From Candidatus Omnitrophota bacterium (GTDB lineage Bacteria; Omnitrophota; Gorgyraeia; Gygaellales; UBA12090): 39,594 nt of DNA. A program made the position numbers and the translations under genes. This document shows, in pieces, positions 7,697 through 16,712 of the stretch. Numbering within the stretch: position 1 is the stretch's first letter; each line of letters starts with the position of its first letter. The notes under the pieces are model-generated. The model searched no databases. It had not been told where the DNA came from and saw nothing but the letters and a program-made list of their open reading frames with translations. The stretch lies in contig JAHFFP010000002.1 of the NCBI GenBank assembly GCA_023247895.1, positions 1 through 39,594 on the forward strand. The letters run 5' to 3'.

Positions 7697-8218
7697 CTAA
7701 GGACAACTGTTAATGCCACCATCCGTGTCAGTACATCCGGGATCAGTAGCCGCAGTTATGGTCCAATTTCTCCCCCATCCATTAGGAAGAGGATTAATCC
7801 TTGTCGCATTAGCGGTAAAGGTTGTTATGCCTGCTGCGCTAATTCCATATAGCCAAGATTGAGAAGTTAAATCTAATGTTAAATTTGTATTTATATCGGC
7901 CTGAGTTGCGCTTCCGCCATTCGGATAATAAGTATTTACTTTTACCCGATAGATTTTTTCTGCCGCCTGAATCAGCCTTAAGGATGTCTGGGCCTCCTTA
8001 TCAAGAGCCCTTTCTCTGGTCTTAGTAAAGTTGGGCATAGCCAACGCTACCAAGACACCTATAATTATTAATACCACTAAAAGCTCATTTAAAGTAAAAC
8101 CCGTTACAAACCTCGTTCTCTTTACCGGCTGCCCTGCAGTTTGTAATGAGCCTATCCCATCGTTATCATTTTCTTTTAGCATACAAATAATAGTAAACCT
8201 CATATTCTCTGGAAGCAT
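7697..8218 (-). CDS. Type IV prepilin-like protein
   Basis: Up to 173 residues. The prepilin motif is VKRTRFVTG^FTLNELLVVL with E+5, then the helix IIIGVLVALAMPNFTKTRER. From ATG 8218 the leader is about 41 residues, long for a prepilin; ATG 8182 (MLKENDNDGIG) gives a more usual one. Only 4 nt separate 8218 from the previous stop, so coupling could favour the long form. The segment AQTSLRLIQAAEKIYRVKVN after the helix closely parallels the next pilin upstream, suggesting duplication. Two Cys lie near the C-terminus (PGCTD, NSCP). Probably a minor or alternative pilin subunit. Confidence 0.75.
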   Translation of the reverse strand: MLPENMRFTIICMLKENDNDGIGSLQTAGQPVKRTRFVTGFTLNELLVVLIIIGVLVALAMPNFTKTRERALDKEAQTSLRLIQAAEKIYRVKVNTYYPNGGSATQADINTNLTLDLTSQSWLYGISAAGITTFTANATRINPLPNGWGRNWTITAATDPGCTDTDGGINSCP

Positions 8219-8222
8219 ATTT

Positions 8223-8696
8223 TTAAGGATCAGGAGGCCTCCTGCACGGGGAAGCTTGCGGCGCCAGTGTCAGGTTGCTTATGTTAGATATATTTATGGT
8301 ATAAGCGCAATAACCCGGATTTACCGCACCACTGGTAATCCTACGGGTAGCAGTCGCCACCGCAGTACCAACAGTGCCCACAGTATAAGTAAAGAATCTC
8401 GCGTTGGTTGAAGGATCCTCTGCATCCAGGTCATTAAAAGTATTGGTATAAACACCCCCTTTTTCTAAGGCGTAACGCTCCTGCGCGCCCCTCAGGAGTC
8501 CTAAATTAACCACTGCCTCTCTCTGGCGGGAACGCTCCAGCACCCCCCAATACGAAGGAACCGCGAGGGCAACCAGAATCCCGATGATTGCCACGGTAAT
8601 CATTATTTCTAATAAGGTAAACCCCGAAAGAAACATCTTTCTTTTTACAGATTGCTCTTTAGTTTCTAACGGAATAAATGCCTTGTTTATTCTCAT
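8223..8696 (-). CDS. Type IV prepilin-like protein
   Basis: 157 residues from ATG 8696 with AAAGGAA upstream. The prepilin site is VKRKMFLSG^FTLLEIMITV, then the helix AIIGILVALAVPSYWGVLER. The helix is followed by SRQREAVVNLGLLRGAQERY, paralogous to the neighbouring gene at 7697-8218. The C-terminal domain carries two Cys (GYCAYT, SPCRR) that could form a D-region disulfide loop. The leader is about 25 residues, longer than classic type IVa leaders and nearer the type IVb range. Operon member, 150 nt downstream of the main pilin-like gene. Confidence 0.78.
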   Translation of the reverse strand: MRINKAFIPLETKEQSVKRKMFLSGFTLLEIMITVAIIGILVALAVPSYWGVLERSRQREAVVNLGLLRGAQERYALEKGGVYTNTFNDLDAEDPSTNARFFTYTVGTVGTAVATATRRITSGAVNPGYCAYTINISNISNLTLAPQASPCRRPPDP

Positions 8697-8721
8697 ATAA
8701 TTCCTTTTATTAAAACACTTA

Positions 8722-8765
8722 AGGTTTGCCTGCGAATAAAACTTACTTCATCCGCAGGCAAACCT
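8722..8765 (-). terminator. Perfect hairpin after the main pilin gene (terminator or mRNA stabiliser)
   Basis: AGGTTTGCCTGCG (8722-8734) and its exact reverse complement (8753-8765) enclose an 18-nt A/T-rich loop. On the minus strand it lies about 80 nt past the pilin stop at 8847 and is followed by a T-rich stretch (TAAGTGTTTTAATAAAAGG). A partial terminator or 3'-stabilising stem after a highly expressed major pilin is plausible, allowing stepped-down expression of the minor pilins behind it. Confidence 0.5.
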
Positions 8766-8846
8766 ATACAACTTAATCCTTAAGAATTAACCGCGTATGC
8801 CGAATCTGTTTCAAAATGCATATGCGTAATTATATAATCTTGCCGC

Positions 8847-9320
8847 TTATTGGTAATTTACGCTTTGGTTCCATATATCAGGCGTTTGACCACTCATGTC
8901 CGTAACAAGGCTAACAAAATAAGTAGTAGCTGCAGGAGCATTTGGGCCTTTACCGCCGCTAAGGCAACGTGTAGCATTAATTGTAGCTACGCCAGCAGCA
9001 GTAACGGTAGTTATACCATAATCAAAGAAGTAGTTTACATCGCTGCAGGCAGAAGAAGCAGCAGTATTTGTGGGTATCCCCGTCTGGTTCGTTATCACGG
9101 CAGGATACGCAGCAACAGTTGTATTGCCATAAGCCTGATAGTAGGTTAATGCCGCCTTGCGCATATGCCCAATACTCTCCTTAGCCTCAGCGCTTCTTGC
9201 TTTCTCCATAACCCTGGCGTATTGCGGCAAAGCCAAGGCCGCCAATATGGCGATAATGACTACTACGGTAATAAGTTCAATCAAGGTAAAACCTTTTTCA
9301 TTTCCCATTTTACATCTCAT
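8847..9320 (-). CDS. Probable major type IV pilin / pseudopilin
   Basis: 157 residues from ATG 9320, which has AAAGGAG 7 nt upstream. The short leader MRCKMGNEKG^FTLIELITVV, with G-1 and E+5, is the most canonical of the set. The helix VIIAILAALALPQYARVMEK is followed by ARSAEAKESIGHMRKAALTY, the usual major pilin/PilA/GspG pattern. The C-terminal domain is rich in Ala, Thr and Asn with two Cys (SACSD, TRCLSG) that may form the D-loop disulfide. The strong ribosome site, the hairpin after the gene and the first position after pilC favour the major subunit; this is inferred. Confidence 0.8.
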   Translation of the reverse strand: MRCKMGNEKGFTLIELITVVVIIAILAALALPQYARVMEKARSAEAKESIGHMRKAALTYYQAYGNTTVAAYPAVITNQTGIPTNTAASSACSDVNYFFDYGITTVTAAGVATINATRCLSGGKGPNAPAATTYFVSLVTDMSGQTPDIWNQSVNYQ

Positions 9321-9533
9321 CAGAAGACTCCTTTCTTTTCTTTATCTATCTGCTATTTAGCCAATAATGACTTGTATCCATCAACCCTTTTCACCTCACC
9401 TCCTCCTCAAAGTTAACTTTCTTTTTTATTCCCCATATGATATGTTTCCTATACAAAATATACCATCTATTCCCCTCTATTTCAAGACTATTCCTCTATG
9501 TCAAAGAAAGCGTTTTCATAACAGAGAATATAC

Positions 9534-10775
9534 TTACCGCCCTCCTCCCACGTTTGCAATCTGGAAGATAGGTAAAAACATGGAAATTACCATCCCCCCT
9601 ACCACCAATCCCATTACCAGAATCATTATAGGCTCAAACATCGAGCTAAAACGGGTAACTTGTGTCTCAAGGATTTCCGAATAAAAAGAGGCAATTTTCT
9701 TAAACATTCTGTCCAGTTCGCCGATTTCCTCGCCAATATTCACCATCTGGGTAACCATAGGCGGGAAGAAACCGCTTTCCTCCATAGGGATAATCAAAGG
9801 TTTTCCTTCGCGAACGCTCTGTTTAACCATTCGAAACACACCCTTGGCGGTATAATTGTCAGATGACCTTTCCACGATTTCGAGGGCGTAGAGAATAGGA
9901 ACTCCTGCCTCCAAAAGCGTAGTCATACTTGAACAAAATTTCTCTATTTCCCTCAAACGCAGGAATTCCCCTACTAAAGGAACCCTCAATATAAAATCAT
10001 CGAAAAACTTCTTTCCTTCTTTTGTCTTCAATGCTTGCTTAATGAGGGTAATTATAGCACCTATCCCCAATAGAATAAATAAAAAGTTCTGTTTAAGCAT
10101 CCGGCTAAGAAATACCAGGATTTTGGTTGCCTTAGGCAACTCCACATTAAAACTCTTGAAGATCTCGGTAAACCTCGGAACAATAAATACAAGGAAAAAT
10201 ATAACTGCCAAAGAAGCTACCGCGAAAAGTATTACCGGATACACAAGCGCTGAAACTATTTTTCTCTTAAAGGCTGCCCTGCTTTCAAGATAATATGCCA
10301 ACTTATCTAGCACTAAGGGCAAATTTCCCGAGGCCTCCCCGGTCTCTACCATGCTTATCCAAAGATTAGAGAATACTTTTTGATTTTTTGCCAAGGCATC
10401 GCGAAAACTAAAACCCGATTCAACATCAAGCTTGATGTTGTTGACTACTCCATAGAATTTCTTTGAACTCACCTGCTGCGCAATCACATCCATACTTTTA
10501 AGCAGGGGAACTCCTGAGCCAATAGCTGTGGCTAATTGCCGCCCAAACATTATCAAATCATCCTCTTTAATGCCATAATGGTTAAACTTGGCCTTTCTCA
10601 CCAGCGTAGAATGCGGCTTAACAACAGACTTCGCCTCTGCTTCTATCTTTATATTAGTAACTAATAAGCCTCTCAGCTGCAGGCGATTAACTACCACATC
10701 GGCATTTTCTGCTTCTTCGGTTCCTGAGGTAAGTTTACCTTGCTGGTCACGAGCAGTAAAAACGAATTTTTTCAC
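9534..10775 (-). CDS. pilC: Type IV pilus/type II secretion inner-membrane platform protein (PilC/GspF)
   Basis: 413 residues from a GTG at 10775 with AAAGGAG 6 nt upstream. The N-terminal FVFTARDQQGKLTSGTEEA is typical of the family. Two GspF domains follow, the first containing FGRQLATAIGSGVPLLKSMD and the second FCSSMTTLLEAGVPILYALE. Membrane helices lie near 185-210 (YPVILFAVASLAVIFFLVFI), 235-255 and 380-405 (EPIMILVMGLVVGGMVISMF). The protein anchors the pilus rod base and couples to the PilB ATPase. It lies 41 nt downstream of pilB. Length and domain order are normal. T4P and T2SS versions cannot be separated on this protein alone. Confidence 0.92.
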   Translation of the reverse strand: MKKFVFTARDQQGKLTSGTEEAENADVVVNRLQLRGLLVTNIKIEAEAKSVVKPHSTLVRKAKFNHYGIKEDDLIMFGRQLATAIGSGVPLLKSMDVIAQQVSSKKFYGVVNNIKLDVESGFSFRDALAKNQKVFSNLWISMVETGEASGNLPLVLDKLAYYLESRAAFKRKIVSALVYPVILFAVASLAVIFFLVFIVPRFTEIFKSFNVELPKATKILVFLSRMLKQNFLFILLGIGAIITLIKQALKTKEGKKFFDDFILRVPLVGEFLRLREIEKFCSSMTTLLEAGVPILYALEIVERSSDNYTAKGVFRMVKQSVREGKPLIIPMEESGFFPPMVTQMVNIGEEIGELDRMFKKIASFYSEILETQVTRFSSMFEPIMILVMGLVVGGMVISMFLPIFQIANVGGGR

Positions 10776-10816
10776 GTCTTTGCTCCTTTAGGCTTAAGCT
10801 CCCGCAACATAATGCC

Positions 10817-12535
10817 TTATTGCTCTATCCCTGCGGTGACAGATAACACTTCTTCTAAAGAAGTTAATCCTTTCTCCACTTTTCTAAATCCATTTTGGAG
10901 GAGCGTTTCCATGCCCGCGTCTACCGCTGCTTTGCGTATTTCTTGAAATGAGGCTCTCTTTCCAATCATTGCCCTGATCTTAGCATCCACCTTCATCATT
11001 TCAATAATGGGCATACGGCCTTTATAGCCGGTATGGTTGCATCGAACACAACCTTTAGGCCTGTACACCAAATCGGCATGTATATTCATCTCCCGCGCCT
11101 CTTCTTCTGATAATTCATACGCTTCCTTACATTCCAGGCATAGTTTTCTGACTAAACGCTGCGCAACCACCAATAGCAGCGACGGCATAAGCAGGTACGG
11201 CTCTATTCCAATATCTATAAGCCTTGTAACCGCTGAAGGGGCATCATTGGTGTGCAGCGTAGACAACACCAAATGTCCCGTCAATGCTGAACGCACGCAT
11301 ATTTCTGCAGTCTCCGCATCGCGAATCTCGCCTACAAGGATAACATCAGGGTCCTGCCTTAAAAAAGAACGCAAGGCGGAAGCAAACGTAAGCCCTATAT
11401 CGGCCTTGGCCTGCACCTGATTAATGCCATCTAAATGGTATTCAACAGGATCCTCGATAGTAATGATATTTTTAGTAGAGTCCTTTACCTCATTAAGCGC
11501 TGCATATAATGTCGTGGTTTTCCCCGAGCCGGTAGGCCCCGTCAACAACACTAAACCAAAAGGAGCGGTAACTGCTTCCCTGAATTGCTCTGACTGCTTT
11601 GATTCGAACCCTACTGATGAAAAATCCAAAGGCACCTGCGAACGATCCAATATCCTCATAACTACTTTCTCACCGTAAACAGTAGGGATAATAGACACGC
11701 GTAAATCAGTAAGCCTATCTTCAAGCCGCACTGCAAAGGCGCCATCCTGGGGAAGGCGCTTTTCGGCAATATCAAGCTTGGCAAGAATTTTTATTCTCGA
11801 AATAATTGCCAAATGCATATGCTTGGCAGGGGGGGGAATATCGTAGAGTTTGCCGTCAACCCTGTAGCGCAGACGGATTTTATTCCTAAAAGGCTCAATA
11901 TGAATATCTGATGCCTTCTCGTCAATAGCCTGGCGGATAATCAGTTCGACAAGTTTAATAACCGGGGCTTCCTCCGCTATTGCGGTAATCCTGTCAAGGC
12001 TCAGCGAAGTATCTATTTTCTGTTCGGCCTCAACCGCCATATCCATTAGGCCGTAACTTTCTGCCACCGCGCTCTTTAACAAATTCGATTTTCCATAAAA
12101 GCTTTCCGTAACCCGCAAAATATCAGATTTTGTGGCAATTACCGGCACGATTTCACAGTTAGTCATCTTCCTTAAGTTATCCATAAGAGTAAGATCTAAG
12201 GGGTCAAAAATTGCGCAGGTAAAAGTATTGCCGTTTCTGGAAAGAGGCAAGATAATATTCTTTAAGGCAAATTCTTTTGGGATAAGATTTTCAAGCTTTT
12301 GATCATACACGGGCCTAAGCAAGTTGCTTTTTGCTGAGGCATAAGGAATATTCAACTGTTTACCCAATGCATACGCCAAATCATCCTCTTTCACATATTC
12401 GAGCTTTATAAGGAGTTCTCCAATCCTTCCACCTTCCCTTTTTTGCGCAAGGATAGCCTTATCCAGCTGGTCCTGAGTAAGTAACCCCTCTTTTATGAGC
12501 ATTTCGCCAAGTTTATAATATACAGATTGCGGCAT
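10817..12535 (-). CDS. pilB: Pilus assembly ATPase (PilB/GspE)
   Basis: 572 residues. The N-terminal MshEN/GspE-N domain is MLIKEGLLTQDQLDKAILAQ plus EDDLAYALGKQLNIPY. The secretion ATPase core has SDIHIEPF, Walker A GPTGSGKTTTLYA near residue 335, the Asp box ITIEDPVEY, Walker B DVILVGEIRDAETAEI and the His box LSTLHTNDAPSAVTRL. The zinc-binding tetracysteine is CLECKEAYELSEEE with CVRCNHTGYKGRMPIIEMMK. The Zn motif and MshEN domain mark an extension ATPase, not PilT. It powers pilin insertion at the cytoplasmic face. The ribosome site is weak. An 82-nt gap separates it from the secretin gene upstream. Confidence 0.95.
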   Translation of the reverse strand: MPQSVYYKLGEMLIKEGLLTQDQLDKAILAQKREGGRIGELLIKLEYVKEDDLAYALGKQLNIPYASAKSNLLRPVYDQKLENLIPKEFALKNIILPLSRNGNTFTCAIFDPLDLTLMDNLRKMTNCEIVPVIATKSDILRVTESFYGKSNLLKSAVAESYGLMDMAVEAEQKIDTSLSLDRITAIAEEAPVIKLVELIIRQAIDEKASDIHIEPFRNKIRLRYRVDGKLYDIPPPAKHMHLAIISRIKILAKLDIAEKRLPQDGAFAVRLEDRLTDLRVSIIPTVYGEKVVMRILDRSQVPLDFSSVGFESKQSEQFREAVTAPFGLVLLTGPTGSGKTTTLYAALNEVKDSTKNIITIEDPVEYHLDGINQVQAKADIGLTFASALRSFLRQDPDVILVGEIRDAETAEICVRSALTGHLVLSTLHTNDAPSAVTRLIDIGIEPYLLMPSLLLVVAQRLVRKLCLECKEAYELSEEEAREMNIHADLVYRPKGCVRCNHTGYKGRMPIIEMMKVDAKIRAMIGKRASFQEIRKAAVDAGMETLLQNGFRKVEKGLTSLEEVLSVTAGIEQ

Positions 12536-12617
12536 AGCGTTATTTTCCCGTCCATGTGGCCATGGCTAATCATCGCGGAGGCTTGTACTTCTTATTGCTC
12601 TTTTTTAAAGGAAACTG

Positions 12618-14168
12618 TTAGTTTGCCAGGTTCTTTGCTGCTTCGTATGTACCCAGAGACTGCGCAATAATTTCTTTGCGCTCAGCGCTGATAAAACTAT
12701 CCTGCTGGCGTTCGCCTAATATCTTGCGGGTTGAAGGGTTAGCCGTAAACATTTGGGCCTGACTTTTTACAATCTTTGGAGTGATAAACACAATAATCTC
12801 CCGATCCTTAGTTCCCGTAGTATCTTTGTGGCGGAAAAATATTCCTACGATTGGAATATCTGCGAAAAATGGGAATTTAGTGATTGTCAGAGGATTTTTC
12901 TTGCGAATCAAACCTCCCAGCATAACTGTTTCTCCGTCTTTCACCCGTATCGTTGAGGTAACACTGCGCTCTTCTACATCCTTTGTTTGTTGGCTTCCGA
13001 TAGTGAGCCCGTTCACCGCTTCCTTTATTTTCGGCTGCAACACCATAGTTATTTCTCCCGTAGCCATACTTACTTGCGGAGTTACTAAAAATGTAACCCC
13101 TGTTTCTGCCCTTTCCGCGGCGGTACTGGTTGTGGAAGCAGCACCCTGGCCCTGAGTCGTAGTAGTGGAACCTATTGCCTCGTTTGAGCTAAGTTTCAGC
13201 TCCGCAGTTTCATTATTCAACACAAAGAGCCTGGGGCGGGCGAGGAATTTTGTAGAGGAACGCGTGGACAGGAAGTCCGCGATAAACCCAAATCCTTGCA
13301 TTGTCCAACTCCCCGGAGTAGGAGCAGTCTTTGCCCCTGCTTTCCTAAAAGTATCGCTTACAAAAGGAAAGTAGGTGCCCCCTAAGTTTGGCCCGGTATA
13401 GGAAAATATGCCCTGTGTCGAACTAGAACTAAATTTAATCCCCAACCTATCCACATCGGATTTATCCACATCCAGAATCTCAACCTCAATCATTACTTGC
13501 GGAATAGGAACATCCAGTTTCGCGATAATCTGCTCAATAATCTTAAATTTGTTCGGCATATCGGTAATCACTATGCTGTTAGTGGCGGGATCTTCAATAA
13601 TCTTGCCATCTTTACTAATTATCGCAGATAAAGAATCCTTAAGCCCATTAGAGCCTGAACCCGAAGAACTACCGCCGCTACTACTGCTGCTGCCACCGCC
13701 ACTGCTGCTGCCGCCACTACTGCTACTGACTCCCTCATTAAGGCGGGAATTACCTACCCTAATATATTTTAGGAAATATATCCTCGTATCCAACTCTATC
13801 TCCGGCTTCCCCCAATCTTTTACTATAAATATCCTATTTTCTTCATCAAGATCATAGCTTAGATTATTGGCCTTAAATATCTTATCCATCGCATCCTTAA
13901 GTTCTACATTATCTAAATAAAGTGTTAATTCTCTCTCAGCAACAGCCTCTGAGGCGATAAAATTGAGCCCTGACTGCACAGAAAGCATCTTTAACACATC
14001 CTTCAATTGTGCATTCTGCAGATCCATTGTTATCTTCACATTCTCTTTGTCTACTAATAAGTCATCAACAGCGGTTTCAGCAAAAAGATAGCATGTAGTA
14101 TAATAAAATCCGGTTCCCAAAATAAAAAAGATAAAAGCAAATAATTTCGCATAGGCCTTATTTATCAT
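12618..14168 (-). CDS. pilQ: Outer-membrane secretin (PilQ/GspD family) with Ser/Gly-rich insert
   Basis: 516 residues from ATG 14168, preceded by a perfect AAAGGAGG 5 nt upstream; the start overlaps the end of the PilP-like gene by 11 bp. A signal peptide (KLFAFIFFILGTGFYYTTCY) is followed by an N0/STN-like domain (ITMDLQNAQLKDVLKMLSVQ) and an N1-like domain. At residues 146-174 it is interrupted by a run of Ser and Gly. The secretin core has VPIPQVMIEVEILDVDKSDV, GVTFLVTPQVS, IRVKDGETVMLGGLIRKKN and FPFFADIPIVGIFFRHK, ending in EIIVFITPKIVKS. It forms the outer-membrane channel for the pilus, so the organism is diderm. Confidence 0.92.
   Translation of the reverse strand: MINKAYAKLFAFIFFILGTGFYYTTCYLFAETAVDDLLVDKENVKITMDLQNAQLKDVLKMLSVQSGLNFIASEAVAERELTLYLDNVELKDAMDKIFKANNLSYDLDEENRIFIVKDWGKPEIELDTRIYFLKYIRVGNSRLNEGVSSSSGGSSSGGGSSSSSGGSSSGSGSNGLKDSLSAIISKDGKIIEDPATNSIVITDMPNKFKIIEQIIAKLDVPIPQVMIEVEILDVDKSDVDRLGIKFSSSSTQGIFSYTGPNLGGTYFPFVSDTFRKAGAKTAPTPGSWTMQGFGFIADFLSTRSSTKFLARPRLFVLNNETAELKLSSNEAIGSTTTTQGQGAASTTSTAAERAETGVTFLVTPQVSMATGEITMVLQPKIKEAVNGLTIGSQQTKDVEERSVTSTIRVKDGETVMLGGLIRKKNPLTITKFPFFADIPIVGIFFRHKDTTGTKDREIIVFITPKIVKSQAQMFTANPSTRKILGERQQDSFISAERKEIIAQSLGTYEAAKNLAN
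13648..13730. repeat. Ser/Gly-coding microsatellite inside the secretin gene
   Basis: The DNA is a run of imperfect CTGCTGCCGCCACTA-like triplets. On the minus strand these encode about 29 residues made almost only of Ser and Gly. It sits in the loop of the N1-like domain, where secretins vary in length. Slippage here would change linker length in multiples of three without breaking the frame. Confidence 0.8.
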
Positions 14169-14568
14169 CGTTGCCTCCTTTAGTATTTCTAAAAAGTTTT
14201 GACGGGGCAGGATAGAAAAATGTTTTTTCATGATAAGATATCTGCACCCCATCCTTGGTGATACTAATAATTTTCGCTTCTTCTACTTCATCGCCAACCC
14301 GAAGGATATTCCCTTTAATAATCGCCTGAGGTATTGGCCCTCCCGCAACCAGGCTTTCTACTTTCAACTCTGGGGGCTTTACCTCTTCAGGCGGCTTCAC
14401 TTCTTGAGGCACTTCTCTAATTACCTGCTCTTTGGGAAGCTGATTTTCAAATGGGTCGCGCATATCGGATGCGGTATACTCTACTTGCGAAAACGCCAGA
14501 GTATCTATAACACATGCGCAGCAAATACTTACGCCTATAAGAAAAACCTTTGTAGAATGTTTTCTCAT
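14158..14568 (-). CDS. pilP: PilP-like pilus assembly lipoprotein/periplasmic protein
   Basis: 136 residues. The N-terminal hydrophobic segment VFLIGVSICCACVIDTLAFS looks like a signal peptide. Next is a Pro/Glu-rich linker with tandem VKPPEEVKPPE. The C-terminal HR-type beta domain is VESLVAGGPIPQAIIKGNIL then VGDEVEEAKIISITKDGVQI and the ending EKTFFYPAP. MRDPF at about residue 36 matches the DPF motif of PilP family members. In T4P, PilP bridges PilN/O to the secretin. The ATG directly abuts the pilO stop, and the 3' end overlaps the secretin start, supporting the role. Confidence 0.8.
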   Translation of the reverse strand: MRKHSTKVFLIGVSICCACVIDTLAFSQVEYTASDMRDPFENQLPKEQVIREVPQEVKPPEEVKPPELKVESLVAGGPIPQAIIKGNILRVGDEVEEAKIISITKDGVQISYHEKTFFYPAPSKLFRNTKGGNDDK

Positions 14569-15129
14569 TTACTTTTTTACAAATGTTTGGCTTATTCCCA
14601 TATCTACCTTAAGCATATTTAATCCTTCGCGCATACTCGTATCACGAAAGGGCATATCCTCTCTATGCACTGAGAGTTCTTCTATTTTTACAACTCCTCC
14701 GTTTGACTCTATCATACTTACAAACTTACCCAACGCATGATAAGACGCTTTTGCACTCACCTTAAATGAAGAAACCATACAAAACCCCGCGTCGCGTTCG
14801 GGCTCAGGAGTAACCAGAATAATACTCACCTTAGACAAAGCCGCGAGCTCTTCTAGTTTCTCACTACTGAGAGGGCTATCGCTTTTATAATAAGGGCCGC
14901 TGGCTTGCGCCATTTTGTTATTGAGCGCAATTACCTCCTGAGTCAAGTTAATTTTCTCTTTTTCTAATGCCACGCTATTTTCTTTTTGAGCAGTTTTTCG
15001 TTTCTGCTCTTGGAATAAATTTTTAGCCAGCAACATACTTAACAAAACAATGACTATAGATATTACTATCTCTTTTCTTTTCAAAAGGAGCATTACCTTA
15101 TTCTTTATCTCCGGCAAAGAACGATTCAT
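14569..15129 (-). CDS. pilO: PilO-like pilus alignment protein
   Basis: 186 residues. One membrane helix near 22-42 (IVISIVIVLLSMLLAKNLF) is followed by a coiled-coil (EQKRKTAQKENSVALEKEKI). A ferredoxin-like periplasmic domain follows: SSEKLEELAALSKVSIILVT, SFKVSAKASYHALGKFVSMI and GGVVKIEELSVHRED. This is the bitopic architecture of PilO, which pairs with PilN in the inner-membrane alignment complex. GGAG lies 7 nt before the ATG. It begins 2 nt after the pilMN stop and ends directly before pilP. Sequence conservation in the family is low, so the call leans on architecture and order. Confidence 0.82.
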   Translation of the reverse strand: MNRSLPEIKNKVMLLLKRKEIVISIVIVLLSMLLAKNLFQEQKRKTAQKENSVALEKEKINLTQEVIALNNKMAQASGPYYKSDSPLSSEKLEELAALSKVSIILVTPEPERDAGFCMVSSFKVSAKASYHALGKFVSMIESNGGVVKIEELSVHREDMPFRDTSMREGLNMLKVDMGISQTFVKK

Positions 15130-15131
15130 AC

Positions 15132-16682
15132 CTAATCTCCAGTAATTTCAAAGATTGCCACTGTATACCTGCCTTTTTGTGCCTGGCTTACTGATATCAA
15201 CTTTAAACTTTCCAACCCAGAGTTGCTTTTGAGCTTCTTATAAAAGCTTTTTACTATTTCCGGGGTAGCCTGTTCATCTTCTGCATAGACGGCGCCTTTT
15301 ATGCGTATTGAGCTGCGGTTATTTACCTCGACCATATCTATACTCTCCAGCCATACCCCTTGAGAAATTGCCCTAGGGAGCGCATTCAATAAAGGAGTCA
15401 TAACGCTTCTGGCTTTAACCACCTTATCCAAGGCAACAAGATTATTAGAATAATTTATCTTCTCCTGCTTAAGTGTTTCTATCGTAGGATTTGCTAAATA
15501 GGAAGGAATACTGCCTTTCAACTGAGCTTGAAGCTGCGTTAATGTTTCACTGACTTTATTATATTCAATTTGAGGAAAGAGATACGCAAAACCTATTATT
15601 AACAAAGCCGCCGCAATAGGAAGTTTAAGCGCATTCACATTAAAAGCAATTGCCTTTGCCTCGGGAGAAAAACCCTCTGCGACAATCGCCTTCGCGTGCC
15701 TTATTGTAGTTAAATTTATTCTTACATTTATCTTAACGGTATCCTTTAAAGCAAGCGCATACGCTTTGAGCATATTCAGGTCTTGCACACTATTCGCTTC
15801 TGGATCCCTTGATAATTCTACCGACTCAACTGCAAGGCCTAAATCTGCGCTTAAACCAGAAATCAAGGTTTCCTGATGAGCTAAGTTTTTAGACAAAAAG
15901 AATACCTTATCTATCTGCGCACCTGCAAATTGACGCCGATAGTAATCTATAGAAACCCGCATCTCATTTGTTAAGCGCATTCTAAAAGAAGCCTCATCAG
16001 CATCAGAAGCTAGAGCCAATTTTAGTTCACGGCTAAAACAGGGGAATCCTTTATCTATAATAGTAAACTCTGCCTCTTGGCCATGGACCTCCACTAACGC
16101 AAAAGAAATATTGATATTTAATTGTTTGGTTAACGATAAGATTCTTAAGAGCGAAAGGCCTGCGGGTTCAACTGCCGAGACAGTTAAGCCTATTTCGTTT
16201 AAAGAAGCAAAATAGTTATCTAGATTATTTCTTGTAGTAGCCACAAAGAGGACATCCATCTTTCCTGTTTTTTTATTTATACGATATTGATAATCAAACG
16301 CTAAATCCTCTGTTCTAAAAGGAATATATTTTTTAACCTCAAACTGGATTCCTAAATTTATTTCGGATGCGCTTAACATAAGCATTTGAAAGCTACGAAT
16401 AAACTGGTCATACGCCGGTAATCCTAAACACAGATGCTTAGCCTTAATTTTATTACTCCTTAAAGCCTCTTCAATTGCCTCTGTATTTTGAATTCCTCCA
16501 GAAAAGGTCGCTGTCGCCGATGGTTGCCCTTTAGCAATGCTCTCTGCATTGATAAGAGGAACTCGGGCCTGGGAAACAATCCGCCTGTCATCAACCTCTA
16601 CGATGCTAATACTATCCCTGGCAACATATATTCCTAACTTCCGCGCACCAAATTTAAGCATTTTTCTCAAAAAATTATCCAT
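15132..16682 (-). CDS. PilM-PilN fusion (actin-like ATPase plus bitopic alignment protein)
   Basis: 516 residues, longer than PilM alone (about 350). Residues 1-325 are PilM-like: KLGIYVARDSISIVEVDD, SFQMLMLSASEINLGIQFEV, KKYIPFRTEDLAFDYQYRIN, VSAVEPAGLSLLRI and NEMRVSIDYYRRQ. A membrane helix at about 352-370 (LPIAAALLIIGFAYLFPQIE) leads into a PilN-like periplasmic domain with a coiled-coil and LLNALPRAISQGVWLESIDM. In most organisms PilM is cytosolic and binds an N-terminal INLLP peptide of PilN. Here the two are one chain, and an echo of that motif is IRINLTTIRHAK near 328. AGGA lies a few nt before the ATG. First structural gene after the small HTH gene. Confidence 0.88.
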   Translation of the reverse strand: MDNFLRKMLKFGARKLGIYVARDSISIVEVDDRRIVSQARVPLINAESIAKGQPSATATFSGGIQNTEAIEEALRSNKIKAKHLCLGLPAYDQFIRSFQMLMLSASEINLGIQFEVKKYIPFRTEDLAFDYQYRINKKTGKMDVLFVATTRNNLDNYFASLNEIGLTVSAVEPAGLSLLRILSLTKQLNINISFALVEVHGQEAEFTIIDKGFPCFSRELKLALASDADEASFRMRLTNEMRVSIDYYRRQFAGAQIDKVFFLSKNLAHQETLISGLSADLGLAVESVELSRDPEANSVQDLNMLKAYALALKDTVKINVRINLTTIRHAKAIVAEGFSPEAKAIAFNVNALKLPIAAALLIIGFAYLFPQIEYNKVSETLTQLQAQLKGSIPSYLANPTIETLKQEKINYSNNLVALDKVVKARSVMTPLLNALPRAISQGVWLESIDMVEVNNRSSIRIKGAVYAEDEQATPEIVKSFYKKLKSNSGLESLKLISVSQAQKGRYTVAIFEITGD

Positions 16683-16712
16683 AATATCCTATAGTGTAGT
16701 GTAGAGCAAAAA

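Noticed and set aside
13408-13857. 149-codon plus-strand ORF opposite the secretin gene with Leu/Pro repeats
   Set aside because: It is the antisense reading of the Ser/Gly tract and secretin domain.
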